This document shows positions 1 to 7,503 of a stretch of DNA of 64,000 nt, piece after piece. Source of the DNA: DASYLJ01 sp964432595 (lineage in GTDB: Bacteria; Desulfobacterota; Binatia; DP-6). The notes beneath the pieces are model-generated. The model did no database searches. It worked only from the letters and a program-made list of their open reading frames with translations, and was not told the DNA's origin. Position numbers and translations under genes: made by a program. The DNA is taken from contig CAYSOF010000002.1 in the NCBI GenBank assembly GCA_964432595.1, forward strand, positions 310,001-374,000. The letters run 5' to 3'. Position 1 is the first letter of the stretch. Each line of letters opens with the position of its first letter.

Positions 1-1305
1 GTCGGCGACGCGGGGCGCGCGGACAAGGTCGTCCGCTTCCTCACGCTGGGCACGCCGTACTGGGGCGCGCCGAAGACGCACTTCGCGCTGCTCGAGGGCG
101 ACACCGACGCGCCGGGATCGCCCATGCTCGATCTCGACGTCTTCACCAACGCCCGCGACCTCCAGCGCTTCGCGCAGACCGCCTTCGGTGCCTTCTGGCT
201 CTACCCGTCGGCCAACTACGGGTCGTGGCTGTCGATCGGCGGGGTGGCGCAGGACGCGGGCGGGGTCGACGCCTGGGTCGGGGCGCTGGACGCGACGCCC
301 GCGCTGCTGAGCTCCGCGCGGGCCGGCCACGCGCAGCTCGACGGCTTCGTCTCCAACGGCGTCGACTACCGGGTCATGGTGGGCGTGGGCCTGGCGACGG
401 TGACGGCGGTGGGCGTGCGTAGCGGGCTGATCGACGCGGGCCGGGTCGCGCGCGTCGGGCAGTGGGCCGACCTCACCTACGGCAGCGGCGACGGGACGGT
501 GCCCGCCCGCTCGGCCACGCAGGGCGCGATCGACACGGGAGCGCCGCTCGGGGAGTCCGTGCCGATCCACTACGCCTGCGGCGTGGGCCACGTGGCGCTG
601 CCCGGCGACGCCGGGGTCGACGGTCGCGTCGAGGACTTCCTGCTGAAGGGCGAGGCGGTCGACGGACCGGAAGACGCCTGCCCGTACTCCGGCGTGCAGG
701 TCCGCAGCTTCGTCCTGGACATCCTCCAGCCCGGCGCCCGGGTAGTGCTCGACGCCGCGCCGGCGGGGGCCCGGGCGCTGGCGGGGGCGCGGGCGGCCGG
801 CGAGTCCTTCTCGGTGCACGAGGCCGCGGCGCGCGGCCTCGTGAGCCTCCTCACCATCGGCGACCGCACGACCGTGGTGCTGGACGCCCGCAAGGGCGCG
901 ACGCTCCGGATCGACGGCGCGCACCAGGCGTTGCAGGTGCAGACCATCGCCAGCACCGGGGACGGCCCGTGGCGCAGCTACGCGGCGGGCTCCGGCGCGC
1001 TGGCGGTCGGTCTGGAAGGGACGGTCACCGTCGACGGCGCGGCCGCGAAGGAGGTGCGCCTCAAGAAGAAGGGGCCGCGGACGAAGGCGCGCATCCGCAA
1101 GAAGGCCGGCGCGTTCCTGGTGACGCTGCGGGCGCGGGCCGCGAACGGGCTCGGCGCGACGTATTACCGGATCGGCGACGCGCCCGTGGTGACGTACACC
1201 GGCCCGTTCACGGTGACGGCGGCCGAGCGGGCGCAGCTCCGCTACGCCAGCGTCGACGCGTTCGGCGCGCTCGAACGCTGGCGACGCGCCCGCAAGAAGG
1301 GCTGA
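1..1305 (+). CDS. LCAT/lipase-like alpha/beta hydrolase (C-terminal part)
   Basis: The frame is open from the first base, so the N-terminus and the nucleophile elbow lie outside the window; 434 residues are visible. Residues 13-25 (FLTLGTPYWGAPK) match the loop that follows the nucleophile strand in LCAT/PGAP1-type lipases. GDGTVPARSA (Asp near 164) is the usual acid-residue motif of that family, and GHVALPGD (His near 197) is the likely catalytic histidine. The last ~200 residues look like a beta-rich accessory domain with a Lys/Arg-rich stretch and match nothing I recognise. The likely role is ester or lipid hydrolysis, probably extracytoplasmic, but the signal peptide cannot be seen. The substrate is unknown. 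It converges on the next gene with a 27-base gap. Confidence 0.75.
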   Translation, partial: VGDAGRADKVVRFLTLGTPYWGAPKTHFALLEGDTDAPGSPMLDLDVFTNARDLQRFAQTAFGAFWLYPSANYGSWLSIGGVAQDAGGVDAWVGALDATPALLSSARAGHAQLDGFVSNGVDYRVMVGVGLATVTAVGVRSGLIDAGRVARVGQWADLTYGSGDGTVPARSATQGAIDTGAPLGESVPIHYACGVGHVALPGDAGVDGRVEDFLLKGEAVDGPEDACPYSGVQVRSFVLDILQPGARVVLDAAPAGARALAGARAAGESFSVHEAAARGLVSLLTIGDRTTVVLDARKGATLRIDGAHQALQVQTIASTGDGPWRSYAAGSGALAVGLEGTVTVDGAAAKEVRLKKKGPRTKARIRKKAGAFLVTLRARAANGLGATYYRIGDAPVVTYTGPFTVTAAERAQLRYASVDAFGALERWRRARKKG

Positions 1306-1332
1306 CGCTGGGGGGAAGAAGACCGCCGCACG

Positions 1333-2091
1333 TCACTCCAGCCGGATGATCTGCCCGGCGTAGTTGCGCGGACCCTGGTAGCGCACGAGCCCGGGCGGAT
1401 CGTCGCCGGCCATCATGAAGTCCGTCGGCGGGACGAAGCGCTTCAGGATGGGATCGATGAGCCACGCGATCGTCGGCCCGAGCGTGTACTTGTCGACCTT
1501 GCGGGTCACGCCGGCGATCTTCACGCTGCCGTTTCCGGCCGGCTCGTATTTCATCGTCAGCACGCGCGGCTTCGGTGTCGGCACGACGGTCTGGAACTCG
1601 AGCTTCCCGCCGTCGGCGTTGGCCGCGTAGTTCTTCGCCACGATGAAGATCAGCGCGCCCCAGTAGGTGCCGGGCTCGAGCGTCTCCTGGTCGTCGACGG
1701 CCGTCCGCTCCTTGCCGTCCATGTAGAAGCCCTTCACGCGGCCGCCCGCCACGTCGATCTCGATGTCGACGACCGGCTTGCCCTTGCGGTCGCGGATGAT
1801 CGAGCGGCCGCGTACCGCCTCGAGCGTCTTGCCGACGCGGGCGACCGCGACGTCCTCGTCGCTCGACCCGTCCTTGAACCGCGCCACGCGTCGCGTCTCG
1901 AGGACGTCGCCGCGACGCCGCTGGTCGTAGAGGATCAGGCCGATGACCTTGCCTTGCGGATCCTGGATCAGCTGCTGCGCGGACACGTCGCCCTCGATGT
2001 ACGCGAGCGTGATGGGATCGCCGGGCTCGCGTGCCTCCACGAGCGTGGCGGAGAGGAGGAGCAGCGCCGCGAGGGCGCGCACACGTCGCAT
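1333..2091 (-). CDS. Secreted protein of unknown function
   Basis: This is a 252-residue protein with a clear Sec signal peptide (MRRVRALAALLLLSATLVEA, cleavage after residue 20). I do not recognise the mature part. It is rich in beta-type sequence with alternating charged residues (for example QDPQGKVIGLILYDQ and DRKGKPVVDIEI), like a periplasmic beta-barrel or lipocalin-like fold. The chosen ATG directly precedes the signal peptide; longer reading upstream enters the narK frame region. It lies 41 bases after narK on the same strand and could be the last gene of the nitrate operon, but no motif links it to nitrogen metabolism. Confidence 0.7.
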   Translation of the reverse strand: MRRVRALAALLLLSATLVEAREPGDPITLAYIEGDVSAQQLIQDPQGKVIGLILYDQRRRGDVLETRRVARFKDGSSDEDVAVARVGKTLEAVRGRSIIRDRKGKPVVDIEIDVAGGRVKGFYMDGKERTAVDDQETLEPGTYWGALIFIVAKNYAANADGGKLEFQTVVPTPKPRVLTMKYEPAGNGSVKIAGVTRKVDKYTLGPTIAWLIDPILKRFVPPTDFMMAGDDPPGLVRYQGPRNYAGQIIRLE

Positions 2092-2132
2092 GACGGCGCA
2101 CGAGAGCAGGAATCGCGTCCGCCGCCAACGGG

Positions 2133-3332
2133 TCAGGTCGCGCGCGCCTCCGCGGCCCACGTGAGCCGCCAGCTGCCCTGGATGGCGAGCATCAGCCCCA
2201 TGCCCCAGACGCAGACCGCGGCCATCGCGACGAGACCGCTGGCGTAGGTGCCCGTCGCATCGCGGAGCAGGCCGAGCAGCGACGGCAACGCGAACCCGCC
2301 GATGCCGCCCGCCGCGCCGACGAGCCCGGTGACGACGCCGAGGTCGCGCGCGAAGCGCAGCGGCACGAGCTGGAAGACCGCGCCGTTCCCGGCCCCGAGC
2401 AGCGCCAGTGCGACGGCGAACAAGGCGACGGCGAGTCCGACGGACGGCAGCGTCGCGAGCCCGGCGAGCAGCGCCGCGACGGCGCCGTACGCGACGCAGA
2501 GCATCCGCGTACCGCCGAAGCGGTCGGCCAGCCAGCCGCCGACGGGACGCATGAAGCTGCCCGCGAAGACGCACGCGGCGGTGAGATCGCCCGCCGCCAC
2601 GCGACCCAGGCCGTACTGGTCGCGGAAGAAGATGCCGAGGAAGCTCGCCAGGCCGACGAAGCCGCCGAACGAGATCGCGTAGAAGAGGCAGAACCAGAGC
2701 GCGTCGCGCTGCCGCAGCACGGTGGCGTAGTCGCGCAGCGGGCGCGGCGCCGGCTGCGTCGGGCTGTCCTTCGCGCAGGCGAGAAAGACGATCGCGACGG
2801 CGGTCATCGGCAGCATGAGAAGCCCGATGGCCGTCTGAAATCCGAAGCTTTCGGCGAGACGCGGCAGGAACAGCGATGCGAGCACCGTGCCGGAGTTGCC
2901 GGCGCCCGCGATGCCCATCACCAGGCCCTGGTGCTGCGGCGGATACCAGCGCGAGGCGAGCGGCAGCGCGACCGCGAAGCTCGCGCCCGGCACCCCGAGG
3001 AGCAGCGCCATGACCAGCACGGCGGGCAGCGAGTGCGCGAAGAGCCAGCCGACGAGGAGCGGCACGAACGTGAGCCCGATGCCGACGAGGCCGGTGCGAC
3101 GCGGCCCGAGGCGGTCGGTCAGGACGCCCATCACGATGCGGAAGAGCGAGCCGCCGAGGAGCGGCGTCGCCACCAGGAAGCCTTTCTGCGTCGCGGTGAG
3201 GGCGAGGTCGTCGGCGACGAAGTTGCCGAGCGGCCCGAGCAGGTACCAGACGCAGAAGCTGACGTCGAAGTACACGAACGCGGCGAGGAGCGTCGGCCAG
3301 TGGCCGGCGGTGCGGAGCTGACGGAGGGTCAT
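2133..3332 (-). CDS. narK: Nitrate/nitrite transporter, MFS family
   Basis: This is a 399-residue, 12-helix MFS permease. It has the two glycine-rich nitrate-signature regions of the NarK/NasA family: GIAGAGNSGTVLASL in the first half and GAAGGIGGFALPSLLG in the second. The loop GVLTDRLGPRRTG is the usual MFS motif between helices 2 and 3. The ATG overlaps the TGA of the Rieske gene (ATGA), which fixes the start and implies translational coupling. Its place in an operon with nitrate and nitrite reductases indicates nitrate import and possibly nitrite exchange. Length is typical of the single-domain NarK type. Confidence 0.9.
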   Translation of the reverse strand: MTLRQLRTAGHWPTLLAAFVYFDVSFCVWYLLGPLGNFVADDLALTATQKGFLVATPLLGGSLFRIVMGVLTDRLGPRRTGLVGIGLTFVPLLVGWLFAHSLPAVLVMALLLGVPGASFAVALPLASRWYPPQHQGLVMGIAGAGNSGTVLASLFLPRLAESFGFQTAIGLLMLPMTAVAIVFLACAKDSPTQPAPRPLRDYATVLRQRDALWFCLFYAISFGGFVGLASFLGIFFRDQYGLGRVAAGDLTAACVFAGSFMRPVGGWLADRFGGTRMLCVAYGAVAALLAGLATLPSVGLAVALFAVALALLGAGNGAVFQLVPLRFARDLGVVTGLVGAAGGIGGFALPSLLGLLRDATGTYASGLVAMAAVCVWGMGLMLAIQGSWRLTWAAEARAT

Positions 3333-3718
3333 GCGCGAAGTACCTCGATCGGAGTGAGGCCGCGGTCGGGCGGACCGAACAGGACCGCGCCCGTGCGGGC
3401 GTCGAATGCGGCGTGATGGCAGGGGCACTCGATGCGGCCATGCTCGGCCGACCAGCGAACGGGGCAGCCGAGATGCGGGCAGCGGCGGTCGAACGCGACG
3501 ACGGTGTCCGCATCGAGCCGGACGGCCAGCACCTCGCCGCCGACGACCGGAATCGCATGCGCGTCGCCGATCGCGAGGTCGGGCACGGGGACGGCGGACG
3601 GCACCGCGGGTTCCGGCAGCCGCGTCGCGACGACCTCGCCCGCGACGGCCGCGGCAGCGGCGGCGCCTGCGGCGCACAGGAAGCGTCGTCGATCGAGCGT
3701 GCGATCGCGTTGGTTCAC
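3329..3718 (-). CDS. Rieske [2Fe-2S] protein with Tat-type leader
   Basis: This is a 129-residue protein. Residues 9-32 form a twin-arginine-like leader (DRRRFLC followed by an alanine run), so the domain is probably exported or membrane-anchored. The Rieske cluster ligands are visible as C80-P-H82 and C98-P-C-H101, with an extra Cys at 85 as in disulfide-containing Rieske proteins. The start is a GTG overlapping the TGA of the ferredoxin gene (GTGA), with GAGGAGG about 7 bases upstream. The context suggests it passes electrons between a quinol or cytochrome donor and the nitrate reductase. A stand-alone Rieske subunit is not part of textbook Nar, Nap or Nas enzymes. Confidence 0.88.
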   Translation of the reverse strand: MNQRDRTLDRRRFLCAAGAAAAAAVAGEVVATRLPEPAVPSAVPVPDLAIGDAHAIPVVGGEVLAVRLDADTVVAFDRRCPHLGCPVRWSAEHGRIECPCHHAAFDARTGAVLFGPPDRGLTPIEVLRA

Positions 3719-4326
3719 CAGAGAGCCTCCTCGAGCTGCTGCTCCGCGCGCGAGCGCGGCACGTCGGCCGGACCGAGCGGCACGACGTCGGCGGCCGCCG
3801 GCACCATCAGATGGTTGCGGGTCGTCAGCGGCTGCGCGCCGACGAGGAACTGGTTCAGCGGTCGCGCGCGCCGCAGGTCCTCGACGTCTTCGCGGCTGCC
3901 GTAGAAGAGCGCGCCCGACGGACAGACGGTCGCGCACATCGGCCGCAGGCCGACGGCGGTGCGGTCGTAGCAGAGGTCGCACTTTCGCATCAGCTGCTGG
4001 AACTCGTCGATCTTCGGCACGCCGAACGGGCACGCGAGCGCACAGTTGCCGCATCCGATGCAGCGCTCCGCCGCCGCCGTGTGGACGATGCCCTCGTCGT
4101 CGACGGCGATCGCCTCGGCCGGACACACCGTCGCGCACGCCGGCTCGTCGCAGTGCATGCAGACGGTCGGCGTGGTCTGCACCGTGTCGGCGCGGGCGAG
4201 GTAGTCGATCTGGATCATCGCGTGGCCACCGTGCCCGGGGCACTCGCTGCACGCCTCCTCGCAGGCACGGCAGCCGATGCAGCGCGCGGGATCGATGAAG
4301 AGCTCGCCGATCGGTGGATGGGTCAC
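3715..4326 (-). CDS. Four-cluster [4Fe-4S] ferredoxin-like electron-transfer subunit
   Basis: This is a 203-residue protein with sixteen cysteines in four groups: C16/19/22/26, C56/59/64/68, C89/92/95/99 and C116/119/131/135. This is the layout of DmsB/NrfC/NarH-like beta subunits of molybdopterin oxidoreductases. There is no signal peptide, so it is probably cytoplasmic beside the catalytic subunit. The start is a GTG overlapping the molybdoenzyme TGA (GTGA); its own TGA overlaps the Rieske GTG. It most likely relays electrons from the membrane or Rieske subunits to the Mo centre of the upstream gene product. Confidence 0.9.
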   Translation of the reverse strand: MTHPPIGELFIDPARCIGCRACEEACSECPGHGGHAMIQIDYLARADTVQTTPTVCMHCDEPACATVCPAEAIAVDDEGIVHTAAAERCIGCGNCALACPFGVPKIDEFQQLMRKCDLCYDRTAVGLRPMCATVCPSGALFYGSREDVEDLRRARPLNQFLVGAQPLTTRNHLMVPAAADVVPLGPADVPRSRAEQQLEEALW

Positions 4327-6494
4327 TGGAGGATCCTCTCGATGCGGACCGCCGCCACTTTGTATTCGGGGATGCCGGCGACCGGGTCGTAGGCCCGCAC
4401 CGTCAGCCGGTTCGCCGACAGCGCGCCCGGCCAGTGGTAGGGGATGAAGACGGTGTCGGGACGGATCGTCGCGACGACGTGCGCCGCCAGCTCGAGCTCG
4501 CCGCGCCGGCTGACGACGCGCACGCGCTCGCCGTCCGCGACGCCGAGCGACGCCGCGAGCTTCGGATGCATCTCGACGCGCGGCTCCGGGGCGTGCGCGA
4601 CGAGCGGCCCGATCCGTCGCGTCTGCGTACCGGACAGAAACTGCGACACCACGCGTCCCGTCGTCAGGATGGTCGGGTACGCGTCGTCGACGTCCTCGAA
4701 CGGCGGCCGGTACTCGACCGCATGGAAGCGGGCGCGGCCGTCGGGGTGCCCGAAGCGCCCGCCGCCGAAGAGGCGCGGCGTGCCGGGATGCTCGGGCGTC
4801 GGGCATGGCCAGAACACGCCCATGCGCTCTTCGATCTTCTCGTAGGTGATGCCCGCGTAGTCGGCGACGCCGCCCGCGGACAGCCGGCGCAGCTCGTCGA
4901 AGATCTCGCGCGACGCGGAGAAGTCGAAGCGCTCGCCCTGGCCGAGGCGGCGCGCGAGGTCGCAGACGATCTCCCAGTCGCGCCGCGCCTCGCCCGGCGG
5001 CTCGACGGCCTTGCGGATGCGGATCACGCGGCCCTCGGCGCTCGTGACCGTGCCGTCGTCCTCCTCCTGCAGCGAGCCGGGCAGGATCAGGTCGGCGTGG
5101 CGCGCCGTCTCCGACATGAAGAAGTCGACGGCGACGTAGAAGTCGAGCCGCTCGAGCGCCTCGCGCGTGAACGTCGCGTCGGGCAGCGAGACGAGCGGGT
5201 TGAAGCAGAGCGACATGAGGCCGCGGATCTCGCCGCGGTGGATCATCTCGACGATCTGCGGCGACGTCCCGCCCTTGCGCGGGATCGACGCCTCGGGAAC
5301 GCCCCAGCGCTCGGCGACGATCGCGCGGTGCTCGGGATTCTCGATGTCGCGCGCGCCGGGGAGCTGGTTGCAGCGCTGGCCGTGCTCGCGCGCGCCCTGG
5401 CCGTTGCCCTGGCCGGTGATCGTCGCGTAGCCGCAGCCCGGCCGTCCGATCTTGCCCGTCGCGAGGACGAGGTTGATGCACGACAGCACGTTGTCGACGC
5501 CCGACGTGTGGTGCTCGATGCCGCGCGCGTGCAGCAGCATCGTGCGCGGCGCCTGCACCCACATCTCCGCCGCCTCGACGATGCGCTCCGCGGGGATGCC
5601 GACCAGCGCCGCGACCTGCTCGGGCGCGTAGTCGGCCACGGCGCGCTCGACGTCCGCGAAGCCGTTCGTGTGCGCGGCGATGAAGTCGCGGTCGGCGCCG
5701 CCGAGGCGGAGGACTGCGTGCAGGATCGCGTTCATCAGCGCCGCGTCGCGCCCGGGCCGCACCGGCAGGAACAGGTCCGCCGTGCGGGCGATCGGTGTCA
5801 GCCGCGGGTCGACGACGATCAGCCGCGCGCCGCGGTCGCGCGCGCGCCAGATGTAGTCGGTCGTGATCGGGCTGCACTCCGAGACGTTGGAGCCGAGCAC
5901 CATGACGAGGTCGGTCGTGACGATGTCGGCCCACGGGTTCGCGGCGCGGTCGATGCCGAACGCCTTCAGGTTGGCCGCGCCCGCGGCTACCATGCAGAGG
6001 CGGCCGTTGTAGTCGATGTGCCGCGTGCCGAGCGCCAGCCGCGCGAACTTGCCGAGCAGGTACGCCTTCTCGTTCGTGAGCGACGCGCCGCCGAGCAGCG
6101 CGAAGGCGTCCTTGCCGTGGCGCGCCTGGATGCGCTGCACGCGCTCGACGACCAGATCGAGCGCCTCGTCCCACGGGATCGGCGCGAAGCCGCGTCCCGT
6201 GCGCACCAGCGGCTGCATGAGCCGGTCGGCGTGGTTGTTCTGCAGGTAGCGCTTGACGCCCTTCGGACAGAGCTTGCCCTGGTTGAACGGGAACTCCTCC
6301 CACGGCTCGACGCCGACGACGCGCTCGTCCTTCACGAGGAGCTGCACGCCGCACTGCTGGCCGCAGAAGCAGCAGTGCGTCTTCACCTTGCGGTCGACGT
6401 CGGTGCGCGCGGCGAAGCCCCCGGGCGGCTCCCACGCGAGGGTCGGGCCGTAGTCGTCGATCAGGCGGTCGGTGGAGCAGGGCAGAGTGGCCAT
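4323..6494 (-). CDS. nasA: Molybdopterin nitrate reductase catalytic subunit (NasA/NarB-like)
   Basis: This is a 723-residue member of the bis-MGD oxidoreductase family. The N-terminal [4Fe-4S] ligands are Cys 41, 44, 48 and 76 (THCCFCGQQC and KLCPKG). NGRLCMVAA contains the probable molybdenum ligand Cys167, as in assimilatory and periplasmic nitrate reductases. The C-terminal third has the molydopterin dinucleotide-binding features (TGRVVSQFLSGTQTRR, and HPKLAASLGVADGERVRV). No Tat signal is present, so it should be cytoplasmic. Length matches NarB/NasA. The ATG lies one base after the membrane-protein stop. The operon with NarK and NirBD supports reduction of nitrate to nitrite. A formate dehydrogenase-like specificity cannot be fully excluded from sequence alone. 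Confidence 0.87.
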   Translation of the reverse strand: MATLPCSTDRLIDDYGPTLAWEPPGGFAARTDVDRKVKTHCCFCGQQCGVQLLVKDERVVGVEPWEEFPFNQGKLCPKGVKRYLQNNHADRLMQPLVRTGRGFAPIPWDEALDLVVERVQRIQARHGKDAFALLGGASLTNEKAYLLGKFARLALGTRHIDYNGRLCMVAAGAANLKAFGIDRAANPWADIVTTDLVMVLGSNVSECSPITTDYIWRARDRGARLIVVDPRLTPIARTADLFLPVRPGRDAALMNAILHAVLRLGGADRDFIAAHTNGFADVERAVADYAPEQVAALVGIPAERIVEAAEMWVQAPRTMLLHARGIEHHTSGVDNVLSCINLVLATGKIGRPGCGYATITGQGNGQGAREHGQRCNQLPGARDIENPEHRAIVAERWGVPEASIPRKGGTSPQIVEMIHRGEIRGLMSLCFNPLVSLPDATFTREALERLDFYVAVDFFMSETARHADLILPGSLQEEDDGTVTSAEGRVIRIRKAVEPPGEARRDWEIVCDLARRLGQGERFDFSASREIFDELRRLSAGGVADYAGITYEKIEERMGVFWPCPTPEHPGTPRLFGGGRFGHPDGRARFHAVEYRPPFEDVDDAYPTILTTGRVVSQFLSGTQTRRIGPLVAHAPEPRVEMHPKLAASLGVADGERVRVVSRRGELELAAHVVATIRPDTVFIPYHWPGALSANRLTVRAYDPVAGIPEYKVAAVRIERILQ

Positions 6495-6495
6495 G

Positions 6496-7503
6496 TCAGG
6501 CGGCTCGTTCCGTCTTCAGCGCCGGGCGCGGCGACGCGCCGGTGATGTGTGGCTGGAAGTGCGCGCCCAGGAGCCCGGCCTGCGTCGTCGCGACCTGCCG
6601 TCGCCGGCAGCCGGGGCACACGCGCCGGAAGCCGAGCCCGCGCGCGCGCAGCAACGCCTCGACGACGTCGACCTGGGCCGACGGCGCCAGCGGCCCGCCG
6701 CAGGTCTCGCAGGCGTCGCGCGGCGCGTCCGGCCGGCGGACCACCTGCGCGCCGAGCTGCAGCGGGCGGATCAACAGGTGGCCGAGCTTGCTGAACGGGA
6801 TCGCCACCAGCAGCACGATCACGGTGAGCTCGTGGACGACGGACGCGATCGGAAAGAGGTCGGGGCGCCCGCGCGTGGCCGGCAGGGCGAGCCCCGTCAG
6901 CGCGACGGCGAGGAGCAGGAGCAACGGGCCGAGGTGGAAGCTCGTCGCCACCTCCGGCAGCCGGCGGGCGCGCCAGCGGATCGCGAGGAAGTAGAGCGCG
7001 CCGAGCACGACGGCGACGCCCGCGAGCGTCAACGCGTGGAACATGAGCCAGGCGACGGCGCCGTCGAGCGCGATCCGTCCGACCGGCACGGACGCGACGA
7101 GCACGCGGTACGTGGACTGGCCCTCGGCCTGGAAGCGCATCCAGCCGAACACCAGCGGCAGCGTGATGGCGAAGCTCGCGAGCGTGCCGAGTGACAGCGC
7201 CATGTGTGCGAGCCAGCGCAGTACGCCCCGGCGGCGGATGAACCGCTGCCCCGCGAGGTCGTGCGTCGCGCCGGGCAGCGCGCGGTGATGCCAGAGCGCG
7301 CGCACGTAGAACGCGGCCGCCGGCCGCCGCCACGCGGTGCTGATCCGCCAGACGGTGCCGAACGCGGCGACGATCGTCGCGCCGAGATAGCCCAGCAGCG
7401 CCAGGTCGAGATGCGCGAAGCCGCCCGAGCCCGCCCAGACGGCGGCGAGGAGCACGAGCGTCGCGACGGAGGCGTCGCGGAGCGGGATCAGGGCTGCGCG
7501 CAC
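6496..7503 (-). CDS. Cytochrome b-like integral membrane protein with C-terminal zinc ribbon
   Basis: This is a 335-residue protein with five or six hydrophobic segments in the first ~240 residues. Several carry a histidine (LAHMALSLG, LMFHALTL, SFHLGPLLL, VVHELTVIVLL), the pattern expected of heme b ligands in NarI-like quinol-oxidising subunits. The tail has two CxxC pairs (CETCGG and CPGC), which look like a zinc ribbon and are unusual for NarI. The start is a GTG with GGAGG about 4 bases upstream, inside the 3' end of nirBD (16-base overlap). I infer that it anchors the nitrate reductase to the membrane and feeds quinol electrons. No close family name is recalled. Confidence 0.7.
   Translation of the reverse strand: MRAALIPLRDASVATLVLLAAVWAGSGGFAHLDLALLGYLGATIVAAFGTVWRISTAWRRPAAAFYVRALWHHRALPGATHDLAGQRFIRRRGVLRWLAHMALSLGTLASFAITLPLVFGWMRFQAEGQSTYRVLVASVPVGRIALDGAVAWLMFHALTLAGVAVVLGALYFLAIRWRARRLPEVATSFHLGPLLLLLAVALTGLALPATRGRPDLFPIASVVHELTVIVLLVAIPFSKLGHLLIRPLQLGAQVVRRPDAPRDACETCGGPLAPSAQVDVVEALLRARGLGFRRVCPGCRRRQVATTQAGLLGAHFQPHITGASPRPALKTERAA

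Noticed and set aside
570..956. Antisense reading frame inside the lipase gene
   Set aside because: Long antisense frames are expected in sequence this GC-rich; the sense frame has recognisable lipase motifs while the antisense has none. The same applies to the very long antisense frames across 7632-9866 and 40851-44432.
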